Assembly (NCBI GenBank): GCA_900759715.1 | Contig: CAAEXF010000058.1 | Span: 108,335 to 172,334, forward strand | Direction: 5' to 3' | Length of the DNA: 64,000 nucleotides | Source of the DNA: Clostridium_AM sp900759715 | Lineage (GTDB): Bacteria; Bacillota; Clostridia; Clostridiales; Clostridiaceae | Part shown: in pieces, positions 24,666 to 32,998 of the stretch | How the letters are laid out: the number at the start of each line of letters is the position of its first letter | Numbering within the stretch: position 1 is the stretch's first letter | The notes under the pieces: generated by a model | Told to the model about the DNA's origin: nothing | Databases searched by the model: none | What the model saw: only the letters and a program-made list of their open reading frames with translations | Made by a program: the position numbers and the translations under genes

Positions 24666-24812
24666 GGTAGCAACAGTTTTTAATTATTACTACCATTTTA
24701 ACATTGTTATTAACTTTTCACATTAGCTAACTACAGAATTAATATTCTTTAGTGAGTTTATTACACTACATTTAATCAAAAATCTTTTAACATAAAGGCT
24801 TCAGAGCTATCT
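24666..24812. other. Spacer between toxin relic and endonuclease V gene
   Basis: About 150 AT-rich bases. An imperfect hairpin AATGGTAG...CTACCATT at 24662-24697 could terminate the endonuclease V transcript. Otherwise nothing is seen. Confidence 0.4.
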
Positions 24813-25535
24813 TTATTTCATGCTAAATTTTTTCAGTATTGCTCTTCTACTAATATGTGTTTCTAAATCAGCTAATCTAGTTGGAATTGGTAATCTACTT
24901 TCATTATTAATTAAGTTTAATACTATTTCTGTAGAAGTTTCTAAATCAACATTGTTTCCGCATGATATAAATATAGGTTTTACATCTTTTCTTGTTCTAA
25001 GAGTTCTACCATATACTTCTCCGTTTATTATAATATCAGTATATGAACCTGCCTCATTTTCTGGCATATTGAAATCCTCTCCATTAACTCTTAAATAACT
25101 TTTTGCAACTCCTATTGTTGGTTTATTTAAGAGAAATGATGCATGTGTAGCTATTCCCATATGATTAAAATGTAAATATCCATTACCATCGAAGATAAAT
25201 ACATCAGGTTCCACTACTAATTTTTTCGAAGCTTCAATAACTAAAGGCAATTCCCTGAATGCTAAAAATCCAGTTATATATGGTACTTTTATCTCTCCTA
25301 CACTATTAACTTTTTCAATTACCTCTTTGGTATTATAATCAATAACAACTATACAACATGTTCCATACTGCTTATTTTCATCTTCCCAATAAGCTAAATC
25401 CACACCTGCAACTAATTTAATACTACTTTTACTAAAAGTATTTCTTAACATTATTTTTTCCTTTAACTCATTTTGTATCTTAATAAACTCTGATTCCTCA
25501 TAAATATTAAAATTATGAACTTCTTTTATTTCCAT
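24813..25535 (-). CDS. nfi: Endonuclease V (YwqL-like)
   Basis: 240 aa, full length. Endonuclease V nicks DNA one base beyond deoxyinosine, the product of adenine deamination, and can also act on other lesions. The catalytic blocks are present: VAGVDLAYW (first Asp), PYITGFLAFRELP, a F-FDGNGYLHFNHMGIATH block with second Asp and downstream His, G-AKSYL, and R-RTRKDVKPIF. It starts one base after the stop of the YwqK-like immunity gene and is third in a deaminase-immunity-nuclease set matching ywqJ-ywqK-ywqL of Bacillus subtilis. Confidence 0.92.
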   Translation of the reverse strand: MEIKEVHNFNIYEESEFIKIQNELKEKIMLRNTFSKSSIKLVAGVDLAYWEDENKQYGTCCIVVIDYNTKEVIEKVNSVGEIKVPYITGFLAFRELPLVIEASKKLVVEPDVFIFDGNGYLHFNHMGIATHASFLLNKPTIGVAKSYLRVNGEDFNMPENEAGSYTDIIINGEVYGRTLRTRKDVKPIFISCGNNVDLETSTEIVLNLINNESRLPIPTRLADLETHISRRAILKKFSMK

Positions 25536-25536
25536 A

Positions 25537-26001
25537 CTACTCTCTTCCTATAGCTTTATACCACTCTTTTTGATTAGTTATAATTTTTAAATCTTCTTCT
25601 GTTGGCTCCAATTTCTCCTTAATTAGAACTCCTTTTTCATTCCACTCCTTTAAGCTTAAGCATATACCATATTCATATTCTGCTACAGACTTTAACATCC
25701 CACTCTTGAACCATGTTTCTTCTTTACCTACTATATTTCCGTATTTCATGTATTGAGCACTTTGTATATTTCCATTTTCATAAAATTCAACATACTCTCC
25801 ATGTTCAAATCCATCTTTATAAAAGCAATAATAATTTAATTCATTATTGTTATATAATTCATATGCCAATCCTGTAAATGGCCTTCCTCCCTCATTTTCT
25901 GGTTTATCTAAAATTCTATCACTACAATATTCATTCCATAGCTCTTCAAAATCAACTCCATTATTTAATACATATTCTTTAGTTAATGCTTTAATTTCCA
26001 T
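25537..26001 (-). CDS. ywqK: YwqK-like immunity protein (MORN-type repeats)
   Basis: 154 aa. The middle contains MORN-like units: F-YKDGFEHGEYVEFYENGNIQS, YMKYGNIVGKEETWFKSGMLKS, ...LSLKEWNEKGVLIKE. Such proteins, called YwqK, are antitoxins of YwqJ-type deaminases. The start codon overlaps the end of the deaminase gene, so toxin and antitoxin are translationally coupled, and endonuclease V follows at once. Confidence 0.85.
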   Translation of the reverse strand: MEIKALTKEYVLNNGVDFEELWNEYCSDRILDKPENEGGRPFTGLAYELYNNNELNYYCFYKDGFEHGEYVEFYENGNIQSAQYMKYGNIVGKEETWFKSGMLKSVAEYEYGICLSLKEWNEKGVLIKEKLEPTEEDLKIITNQKEWYKAIGRE

Positions 26002-26761
26002 ACTTTAACACCTCCGGAAAATAATTTGCTCCATCTGTTATAAACTCACAATGTGGACACCTTGGCATTGGAATACCGGCTTGTGGAATATTAGGTCCTA
26101 GACCTTTAGTACTTATTACATGTATCATAAAATCATCTATGCTTGCACCTTCCCTAGCTAGTAACGCCTCATTCAAAGCATTTACCTCTGCATGTGAACC
26201 AGCTCCCTTTGTCTTAATATAACTGTCACGTATATTTTTAGGCATATTTTGAATTCTATCACTAATTAAATCATCCATTACTTCTGGTAATCTTCCCTTA
26301 GAATCATTTATTCCATAATAAATTTTTCCTGTTTTTGTATCCATAACTCCTGCAACAGCTGGTCCAAGTTTTTTACTACTTATTCCACTTTCAAGCAATT
26401 CATTCAACTTATCATGTGTAGCCCCTCTTAAATTAATACGATTATTAATTTGCTCAGAAGTTAACTTACCATATTTATTTCTTAGATAGTCAATTCTACT
26501 TAACTCAGGGTTACCTACCCCCTTAGTACCACTCTTAATTCCATTTTTAACCTCTTTAAATTCCTTAGTAAATCTACCTAAACCCTCACCAACATTACCA
26601 AAATTACTTCCAAGTACTACCGACTTTCGTCCTTTTTCCATATTTTTTAATGCTATTTTAGCTATTTTCATATTCTCTGACACTTCAGATGATATCTTAT
26701 TGAATGCATTTTTAACAAATGGTGATGATTTCTCAAATAATTTTCCTGCACCATGGAACAT
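25991..26761 (-). CDS. ywqJ: YwqJ-type nucleic-acid deaminase toxin, N-terminally truncated
   Basis: 256 aa from the ATG; the frame is open back to 26815 with a hydrophobic ALFDAGIGALTAG stretch preceding it, so the gene is the 3' end of a larger toxin. The C-terminal deaminase domain carries the zinc site GSHAEVNALNEAL (His-Ala-Glu) and MPRCPHCEF (Cys-x-x-Cys), separated by about 55 residues, plus a YGINDS-GRLP segment. N-terminal export domain (LXG, Rhs or VgrG) is missing and the present ATG lacks a strong ribosome site. It is followed by overlapping ywqK and by endonuclease V, the set known in B. subtilis. Confidence 0.8.
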   Translation of the reverse strand: MFHGAGKLFEKSSPFVKNAFNKISSEVSENMKIAKIALKNMEKGRKSVVLGSNFGNVGEGLGRFTKEFKEVKNGIKSGTKGVGNPELSRIDYLRNKYGKLTSEQINNRINLRGATHDKLNELLESGISSKKLGPAVAGVMDTKTGKIYYGINDSKGRLPEVMDDLISDRIQNMPKNIRDSYIKTKGAGSHAEVNALNEALLAREGASIDDFMIHVISTKGLGPNIPQAGIPMPRCPHCEFITDGANYFPEVLKYGN

Positions 26762-26904
26762 TCCTGCTGTTAATGCTCCAATTCCAGCATCAAATAATGC
26801 AGTTTTAAAGCTAATTCAGTAGTGGGCGTGTGAGGGAAACAACTATCTTCATCAAATAATTATTAGGGTTAATTTTATTCTTATTGGTAGAGCTAATTTA
26901 TTAG

Positions 26905-27198
26905 TCACTGGGTAGCCTCGCTGCTTTTTTTACCCTGAGTGGGGGCAAAATAAAAGGTCTCAACAAAGAATATATCTCCATTAAGACCTATTACACTAAA
27001 ACTGTCCAATATTATATTCATTGCTTTTTCAATCTTATTTAAAATTTCTTTATCAGATTCATTAAATTGGGATATCTTATCTTCTAAACCGTACTCTATT
27101 AATTCAAAAAACTCTTTATGTTTTAAGTACAATATTCTTATTTTGGTCTTAGCTATAATACTGTATAAATTTTTCTTTCGAAGGAATTCCTTCGTCAA
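26905..27198 (-). CDS. Hypothetical small protein, possible immunity remnant
   Basis: 97 aa with a TTG start inside the previous gene's 3' end, in another frame. A helical, charged body (FFELIEYGLEDKISQFNESDKEILNKIEKAMNIIL) is followed by SFSVIGLNGDIFFVETFYFAP, a pattern of an alpha/beta immunity-like protein end. The overlap with the gene at 27149-27604 suggests either coupling or a frameshift that split a longer protein. No family recognised. Confidence 0.4.
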   Translation of the reverse strand: MTKEFLRKKNLYSIIAKTKIRILYLKHKEFFELIEYGLEDKISQFNESDKEILNKIEKAMNIILDSFSVIGLNGDIFFVETFYFAPTQGKKSSEATQ

Positions 27199-27604
27199 TA
27201 GGGAACTCTACTTGTAGCAATTTTGTTTTTTTCTCCAACTTGTCAATGAATAGTGCACAAAAGTCACCAAAGGTCGGATAAGAAAATAATCCGTAACCCA
27301 TTTTCGATATAACTTTGTTGGCTTCTCTTATTTTCTCAGGTAAAAATTCATATTCAAACTCTCCTAATTCCTCAAGTTCTTCTTGCGAAGCTAATTCAAT
27401 GCTATGATTAAACTCATAATCTAAAATATAGTTCACGATCTCATAAGCATGCTCGCCTTTATAATCAAGACACAGGAATCTCTTTGTGGAGATTCCATGT
27501 TTTAATATGGCCTCATATAAACTTATCGCCTCTGAATGATCTAAAATAGTTTGTTCATCTTTGCTGTCTTCAAATATGAGCTTTATGATATCTTCAACGA
27601 ACAT
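27149..27604 (-). CDS. Predicted immunity protein, DUF6630-like
   Basis: 151 aa, acidic, ATG with a GGGA ribosome site. The pattern FLCLDYKGEHAYEIVNYIL followed by an E-rich helix and MGYGLFSYPTFGDFCALFI resembles DUF6630-type proteins, which often sit behind polymorphic toxins. It follows the larger immunity-type gene by 21 bp. Assignment to DUF6630 is from overall pattern only. Confidence 0.5.
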   Translation of the reverse strand: MFVEDIIKLIFEDSKDEQTILDHSEAISLYEAILKHGISTKRFLCLDYKGEHAYEIVNYILDYEFNHSIELASQEELEELGEFEYEFLPEKIREANKVISKMGYGLFSYPTFGDFCALFIDKLEKKTKLLQVEFPIDEGIPSKEKFIQYYS

Positions 27605-27625
27605 GTTAATTCCCTCCGATCACCA

Positions 27626-28594
27626 TTATTTAAACAATTCACCATGTTTGTTTGGTATATATCCTGGATAATTCTTGCGATAGAATATATCTATGAGGCG
27701 CAGGAAATGGTCCCATTCCGGATAGGGTTCTGAATCTCCTATCACCATTTTTGCTTCCGGCGTATTCATTAATAAATCGTCAAATTGTTGAGGAACAGGT
27801 AAACACAATTTGTTCCTTATATATACTAAAAACAAAATTTCAAATGGATAGAATGTATACATAAAGTCACCAAATTCGAGTGATTGCTCTAATTCTGAGG
27901 CTAATGTAGAGTGAAACAATGACATTTTACTAATTAAGTTTTCAAACTCTTCTAAGTTGCAAGTTGACCATAGTTCCAACACTTCTCTATATACATCTAA
28001 ATCTTCAGGTATTAAATAACATTCCAACCCAGCTTTCTTAAACGTTTCTTTCACAGTTATATGCAGCTTTTGATTTGTTCCCAAAATGGTTTTATTTCTA
28101 TATTGCAAATATAACTCTAGTAAAAACCAGGTATGCTTGTTACAATCATTTGCATTCATTATATTCTCACCAAGATGTTCCACAATAAAATCAAATAATA
28201 TATTCTCCTCTTTCTTCCATCCAAACATCGTGAAATGAATTAAAGCTGCGATGACTTCCTTAAAAGTGTATTGCCTCCTCATATTAGGGTAACGAATTTT
28301 GTAGATATCTTGCCCCATACACTCATAAAATACGACCATCTGAATTTTTTTAAATTGTTCTATTCTATTCCCTCCATTAATTAATACATCATCTTTCCAT
28401 TTTGATATGTAATATGAGCATATAGTATCTAAATCTATTAATAAAATATGATCCCTTTCTATCGCATTTGACTGGACAATATCTGTAATTTCACTTTGGA
28501 GCTCTTCATATTCTTCTTCGGCATCTTTAATGCCAGCAATCCAATTTTTTTTGTATCTTTTAAATGCCATCTCAAATTTTTTTCTGTTTAACAT
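27626..28594 (-). CDS. Predicted immunity protein for the PD-(D/E)XK toxin
   Basis: 322 aa from the ATG at 28594, which has GAGGTGAATATA upstream; the GTG three codons earlier is part of the ribosome site. Nearly all helical and acidic, rich in aromatic residues (YYISKWKDDVL, FYPFEILFLVYIRNKL, EPYPEWDHFLRL). No signal peptide. It follows the nuclease pseudogene by 16 bp, the position of its cognate immunity protein. PoNi proteins, the partners of PoNe nucleases, are similarly helical, but I cannot confirm membership. Confidence 0.6.
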   Translation of the reverse strand: MLNRKKFEMAFKRYKKNWIAGIKDAEEEYEELQSEITDIVQSNAIERDHILLIDLDTICSYYISKWKDDVLINGGNRIEQFKKIQMVVFYECMGQDIYKIRYPNMRRQYTFKEVIAALIHFTMFGWKKEENILFDFIVEHLGENIMNANDCNKHTWFLLELYLQYRNKTILGTNQKLHITVKETFKKAGLECYLIPEDLDVYREVLELWSTCNLEEFENLISKMSLFHSTLASELEQSLEFGDFMYTFYPFEILFLVYIRNKLCLPVPQQFDDLLMNTPEAKMVIGDSEPYPEWDHFLRLIDIFYRKNYPGYIPNKHGELFK

Positions 28595-28610
28595 TATATT
28601 CACCTCAAAA

Positions 28611-29657
28611 TTAATCTACTGGTTTAGTCCAATCTTTTATATTTAGTTCATCTACACCAAATCCAACTTTAGTTATCTTAATCTTTGTTTCTGCGCTAAT
28701 ATAATCATATATCAATCCTGGATTCTCTTTTTCTAGTTTTTTTATCATTTTCTTAAAATCTGCATACCTAGGATCTTTACTATTTACCATATCATCAAAA
28801 TATTGTTTTCCACCCTTCATCTGTTGAGAAGAATATCCGTATTCGCCCTTCCTTGACGCTTTTGATTCAATCATTGTTAACTTTGGTGGTGGTCCCTTTG
28901 TTAAAAATGCCCCATCTATACCGTTTCTACCTGATTGAAACGTTGATGAAACGTCAACGCCTAAGTTATTATCCATTGCTACTTTTTTAGCCACTTCTTC
29001 ACCAAAATCACCTTCATCGTGATAAAAATATTTAGAATTATCTATTTTTCTTTCATACTTTTTCGCAGCTTCCAAGTCAAAGTTATCACTAATATCAGCA
29101 AACTTACTTTCTATGGTATTACCTTTACTCCCCCCTTTAGTATCATTAGTGTTAATATTTTTATTAGGGGAGCTTTTACCTTTTCCAGTTATCTTAGAAA
29201 TCTGATCCTTAAAGAATGATGTTTCTTCTGGTGGATTATTAACATATATACGTCCTGCAGTAGTCTCCAGTTGTTCTTCTAAACCAAGAGCTTTTCTAAC
29301 ATTATATCTTGCTTGGTTAAGGGCATTTAATCCATCATCTGCTTTTGCTGCTCATGCTCGCAATAAGTCATCAACCTTATTATCAATCCTAGCAGTTACC
29401 TCATTAAACTTATTAGCTGCTCTATCAACCAGATCTTGAGCACTATTTTTTATGCTAGTTACTACATTATCAACCTTATTCGCTGCTTTCTCAAACAATT
29501 CTCTGCTAGTCTTACTAAATGCACCTAATATATCATCTGCTTTTCCTGATACTTTACTTAATATCGCCTCAGCTTCACTAGATAATTTGCCAAGCACTTT
29601 TCCAATAGATTTAGTTACATAAGGTGAAACAAATGACCCTCTTGCTAAAAAACTCCA
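28611..29657 (-). pseudogene. PoNe-like PD-(D/E)XK nuclease toxin tip, broken by an in-frame TGA
   Basis: A single reading frame runs from a TAG at 29658 to the stop at 28611, interrupted only by TGA at 29352-29354. The first part (about 100 codons) is a repeated helical coiled-coil region with S-K-x-D-D-I-L type units; after the stop there is a linker with PPEETSFF and G-K-S-NKN, then the nuclease domain. Its FGEEVAKK, SGRNGIDGAF and PKLTMIESKASRKGEYG blocks place D and E-x-K as in PD-(D/E)XK enzymes, most like the PoNe DNase toxins. A TTG at 29075 could still start the nuclease half alone. No export domain remains. Confidence 0.7.
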
Positions 29658-29678
29658 CTACATATATATTTAGTGGAG
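29653..29678 (-). terminator. Terminator directly before the PoNe-like pseudogene
   Basis: CTCCACTA and TAGTGGAG pair around an AT loop and run into TTTTTT on the minus strand, ending the Sel1-repeat transcript. The toxin relic starts at the T-run. Confidence 0.75.
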
Positions 29679-29753
29679 CACTTATATTTTGTAATTTTTA
29701 TTTTCATCCCGTGTACTTATAAGACACATAGTGTTGAAATTACTTCTACACAC

Positions 29754-30479
29754 CTACTTTATTGGATTAGGTCTCCATATTCTATATAGCTGATCTCTAC
29801 AATAATTATTACAATTGCTTGGACATTCATTACACATTTCCTCATCAGCAACTCTTTTATAATAAAATTCAGCTTTTTTCAAATCTTTATTAACACCAAT
29901 TCCATAATAATATAAATCGCCAATTTCCTTTGCGTTGCAATAAACATCACCTTCTAATGCTTTATCTACATATTCAATCGCTTTTAAAGGATTATATACA
30001 TTTTTATTTTTAGAAAGGTATATTCTTGCTAAATCACCATACATAATTGCCATAGTATACTCATCAACATTCTGCTTATCCATTTTAAAAATTTCTTCTG
30101 CTTTTGAATAATTTAATATTGCTTCTGATAAGTTTCCTTCTTTTACATTTATATCTCCTAATAGCATAAATGCCATTATTTTTTTACTTTCAATTCCATC
30201 TTCAAGTAATTCTTTTGCCTTTTTTATATCTTTAGATATGCCTTCTCCCATAAACATTTTATCGGCTAATCGAATCTTACTATCAACTATTCCATTTTCT
30301 GAACATATTTGAAATAACTGAACGGACTTCTCATCATTTCTTTTTATTTTTAATCCCTGTTCATATAATCTTCCTAATTTAAAAATAGCTTGTAAATCAT
30401 TGTTTCTAGCTTTTCCTATTATGTCATATTCAAATTGGTCAATATCTTTTCCTATTATTTCTTTTACTCTTTCCCACAT
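29754..30479 (-). CDS. Sel1-repeat protein, candidate immunity/accessory gene
   Basis: 241 aa with several Sel1/TPR-like helical repeats: AIFKLGRLYEQGLKIKRNDEKSVQ, A-KMFMGEGISKDIKKAKELLEDG, ALEGDVYCNAKEIGDLYYYGIGVNKDLKKAEFYYK. A closing CNECPSNCNNYC cluster could bind metal. Sel1 proteins are frequent immunity or adaptor proteins beside polymorphic toxins. It follows the ankyrin immunity gene by 31 bp and ends in a terminator, so both likely belong to the GH-E toxin module. Confidence 0.75.
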   Translation of the reverse strand: MWERVKEIIGKDIDQFEYDIIGKARNNDLQAIFKLGRLYEQGLKIKRNDEKSVQLFQICSENGIVDSKIRLADKMFMGEGISKDIKKAKELLEDGIESKKIMAFMLLGDINVKEGNLSEAILNYSKAEEIFKMDKQNVDEYTMAIMYGDLARIYLSKNKNVYNPLKAIEYVDKALEGDVYCNAKEIGDLYYYGIGVNKDLKKAEFYYKRVADEEMCNECPSNCNNYCRDQLYRIWRPNPIK

Positions 30480-30510
30480 TCTAAACTCCCCTGTCCTTAG
30501 TAATATATTA

Positions 30511-30903
30511 TTATCTCATCCACTCTAGATCTTGCCCTGAACATTCTTTTGCTATATGTGCTAAATGTTTAGCACTAACTTTACTGTAATTCTCAATATC
30601 CATTTTAGCACCATATTTAAGTAATAACTTAATCATTGAATCATCCTTATATTTTTTTTTAGAATAGTTAGAAACCGCCTTAATTATAGGGGTATTCCCA
30701 TATTTATCTCTAATATTAACATCTCCACCTCTTTTTATAAACTCTTCAGCAATATCAATTTCCATAGTTTGTGCAATTAAAATTAAAAGTGGTGAACCTT
30801 CTTTCTCATAATTAGGATCAATTTCATTATCCTTTAATTGTTCTCTAATTTCATCAAAATTTTTATAACATATATCAAACCAAATACTTTCCTCAACTTT
30901 CAC
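30511..30903 (-). CDS. Ankyrin-repeat immunity protein
   Basis: 130 aa from the GTG at 30903, chosen because GGAGG lies 7 nt upstream; the longer frame from 30939 overlaps the toxin by 20 bp and has no ribosome site. Ankyrin repeats: SPLLILIAQTMEIDIAEEFIKRGGDVNIRDKYGNTPIIKAV, MIKLLLKYGAKMDI. Ankyrin immunity proteins are commonly found behind GH-E and other nuclease toxins. Position directly after the GH-E tip makes it the probable antitoxin. Confidence 0.8.
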   Translation of the reverse strand: MKVEESIWFDICYKNFDEIREQLKDNEIDPNYEKEGSPLLILIAQTMEIDIAEEFIKRGGDVNIRDKYGNTPIIKAVSNYSKKKYKDDSMIKLLLKYGAKMDIENYSKVSAKHLAHIAKECSGQDLEWMR

Positions 30904-30919
30904 TTTTATTACCTCCAAT

Positions 30920-31312
30920 TTAATTCCATCTATATCCATTTTCTTTAAATTTCTTCATAATATTTATTATTTTTGACAGATCTGTACTTTTATCTTCTCC
31001 TACATGACTTATATTTGCTGCATGAGATTCATACTGATAAAAATCAGGATTATTCATAAATTCGTTATACTGACTTTGATTCCATCCTAATTCTTCTGCT
31101 GCCTTTCTACATCTCCATGCTTCATATCCTGGCTTGTGCCCTATATCCATCTGGTCAACAATTGGCTTACCTGTATTTTCATCTAAAATTCCTTCTTTAT
31201 TATATGTGTAATTATGCCTCATATTTCCAGTGTAAGCATTATTCAATGTTCCATCTGGATTGTAGTTGAATCTTTGACTTACAATGTTTAGTTTATATTC
31301 ATCTGGATTTGC
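30920..31312 (-). CDS. Orphan Rhs tip: GH-E family nuclease fused to Rhs core scrap
   Basis: The frame is open from 31312; a TTG at 31246 is the only early start. The first part, NPDEYKLNIVSQRFNYNPDGTLNNAYTGNMRHNYTYN, matches the Rhs core of the big VgrG-Rhs gene (NKLNVIDQRFKYNSDGTLKRAYTGNMQYEYAYN). It then jumps to DENTGKPIVDQ and the GH-E nuclease signature MDIGHKPGYEAWRCRKAAEELGWNQSQYNEFMNNPDFYQYES. The last S-N-SH histidine is present as ANISH. The nuclease domain looks complete but has no delivery domain, so it is a displaced tip joined by recombination to part of the shell. Confidence 0.75.
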   Translation of the reverse strand, partial: ANPDEYKLNIVSQRFNYNPDGTLNNAYTGNMRHNYTYNKEGILDENTGKPIVDQMDIGHKPGYEAWRCRKAAEELGWNQSQYNEFMNNPDFYQYESHAANISHVGEDKSTDLSKIINIMKKFKENGYRWN

Positions 31313-31886
31313 TTATCTAATTTTTATCTTTCTCTTTTCTCTTTCATTCTTTCTGTAAAGCTTCTACGACGAGGAGCTTGATTCAATGAGCTATTTGAAG
31401 ATTTTTCTTCTGCATTCTTTTTAGCTTCTAAAGCTATAGCTTCCTCATCAATTTGATAAGCTTTTACTGAAACTATATTTCTATCTAAGTTGTATCTTCT
31501 ATCTACATGATTTTATTTCTATCAATGTGTTTAGTTAGGTTACCTTCACTGTCATAATAGAAATATTCACTGTTTCCTTCTTGGTCTCTTATTTTACACA
31601 CTTGTCCTAAGCTATTGTAGAAATATTCTATTGCTCCACCATTTGCATCGGTGGTGCTTGTTATATTTCCTGCATAGTCGTAAGTGTACTTTTCAATTCC
31701 ACCTTCTGGTGTTGTTATTTGAATAATCTACCTCAATCATCTAATAGATAGCTAGTTTCGTTTCCATTACCATCTGTAATCTCAGTAATCTTTCCTCTAG
31801 CATCATATTTATATCTAGCTTTTGCTCCATACGTATCTTTAACTTCAACAAATCTATTTTCTTCACCATATTGTTTTTAATACCCA
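31313..31886 (-). pseudogene. Rhs YD-repeat core fragment, several frameshifts
   Basis: The DNA runs parallel to the intact Rhs gene at about 34.9-35.4 kb, then joins a stretch matching about 36.29 kb. Shared protein-level blocks include S-VKAYQIDEEAIALEAKK, DRRYNLDRNIVS, SEYFYYDSEGNLTKHI, QEGNSEYFYY, and TDANGGAIEYFYNSLGQVCKI. Small indels near 31510 and 31720-31730 break the frame. This is leftover shell from an earlier Rhs gene. Confidence 0.85.
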
Positions 31887-31922
31887 AATTGTCACACTTA
31901 AGTATTGTTGCATAAATTACTA

Positions 31923-31972
31923 TAAAAAATCTCGATAGAATGAACTCCTATTGCATGTTCATTCTATTGAGA
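31923..31972 (-). terminator. Terminator after the Syd-like immunity gene
   Basis: ATAGAATGAAC/GTTCATTCTAT with outer TCTC/GAGA pairing, then TTTTTT on the minus strand. It closes the effector-immunity transcript and separates it from the Rhs relic. Confidence 0.8.
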
Positions 31973-32040
31973 AACTTTAATCTAATTTAATTATTATATT
32001 TTAGTTTTAATAATTAGAATTTCAAGCTTAAGTATAGTCG

Positions 32041-32400
32041 TTAGTCGAAATCAATTATTGAAGGCTTTAGAGAACTAATTAACTCTTCTAAATTATTAGC
32101 CATTATTCTATATGTGCCTTTATCATGGTTTTCAATTTTGATATTTCCAGTACTATTTTCCATAACAATTAAATATCCTTGTTGCTCCTCCATACCAATT
32201 GGTATATATGTTAACTCATTATTATGTGCTTGTTTATATCCTTGAACCTTCTTAGTAAAACTAATAAGTTCATTCCCTGGTACTACCGGTTCAAGGTGTG
32301 TATTTTTCTTTTTTATATTTCCTTCTAAACTTAAGAACCAATATGAATTAAAATATTCTTTAATATCTTTATTAAATTTTATTTCAAATAATTCTTCCAA
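32041..32400 (-). CDS. Syd/SUKH-2-like immunity protein
   Basis: 119 aa. IKEYFNSYWFLSLEG, LEPVVPGNELISFTKKVQGYKQAH, IPIGMEEQQGYLIVMENSTGNIKIENHDKG and LEELISSLKP follow the order of conserved blocks in Syd, a SUKH-superfamily protein (F/Y-SYW, VPG or VP, G-L-V-N-TG-V, LA-L-EFL--L-P). SUKH-2 proteins act as antitoxins in polymorphic toxin loci. It follows the Imm1-type gene in the effector operon, as a second immunity gene, perhaps one retained from a former toxin tip. The start is a TTG, and its ribosome site lies in a hairpin. Confidence 0.7.
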   Translation of the reverse strand: MEELFEIKFNKDIKEYFNSYWFLSLEGNIKKKNTHLEPVVPGNELISFTKKVQGYKQAHNNELTYIPIGMEEQQGYLIVMENSTGNIKIENHDKGTYRIMANNLEELISSLKPSIIDFD

Positions 32401-32412
32401 CTAATTATCAGT

Positions 32413-32447
32413 AAATCCTCCTGGTTAAATTTTTTCCCAGGAGGATT
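32413..32447. promoter_or_regulatory. Hairpin that pairs the ribosome site of the Syd-like gene
   Basis: AAATCCTCCTGG and CCAGGAGGATTT form a perfect 12-bp stem just before the Syd-like start. On the minus strand the AGGAGG of the downstream arm is base-paired. It could limit translation, or be a plus-strand terminator, since a T-run follows on that strand. Confidence 0.45.
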
Positions 32448-32569
32448 TTTTATTTTTGGTGTTTTATTTGGTTTTAACACTACAAAAATATTAAATTATT
32501 TGGTAATTTGTCAGTTCGGTTATTGCCAGACTTAATATTTGAGGTCGACAATCTCCCTTATCTCATAAG

Positions 32570-32986
32570 TTACATGTCAATATTCCCCAACCAATTGAGA
32601 CTCTTTTCCATTTTACCATCTTTATAATAAGCTTTTGCTGCCCTAATAACCATTTCAAGAGAAACACAAATTTTTTCTTCAAATTCTCCCTCTTGTCCAC
32701 CAGTAACCAATTTATAAATTTTACCATCATTTGCATTTGGATTGACTAAATTAAAAATTTCTTCATTATCATTTAATGATACATAAACATTAAATAAATG
32801 TTTATTACCACCACCGATACAAAAATAATTATCTTCATCACCATTGTCCATTGTAATTTGTGTAATCTTTTTTCCATCCATCTGTACTATTATTTCTTCA
32901 ATTTCATCCCAATTAGGATTAATAATTTCCTGATCTATGTTGTTTTCTTTTGACCAATCATCATAATAAAAGCGTTTTACGTACAT
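32570..32986 (-). CDS. Imm1-type immunity protein for the Rhs deaminase
   Basis: 138 aa. NPNWDEIEEIIVQMDGKKITQITMDNGDEDNYFCIGGGNKHLFNVYVSLN has the W--I--LDG---T-V-L-----L-IGGG---F-V pattern of Imm1 proteins, which are usually next to deaminase or HNH toxins. It starts 12 bp after the stop of the effector, which ends in a deaminase domain, so the pair is very probably cognate. Confidence 0.75.
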   Translation of the reverse strand: MYVKRFYYDDWSKENNIDQEIINPNWDEIEEIIVQMDGKKITQITMDNGDEDNYFCIGGGNKHLFNVYVSLNDNEEIFNLVNPNANDGKIYKLVTGGQEGEFEEKICVSLEMVIRAAKAYYKDGKMEKSLNWLGNIDM

Positions 32987-32998
32987 TTCATTTCTCCT

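Noticed and set aside
26905..27604. One long protein split by a sequencing error
   Set aside because: A frameshift is possible, but both frames have plausible starts and the joined product matches no family I can name, so they are listed separately.
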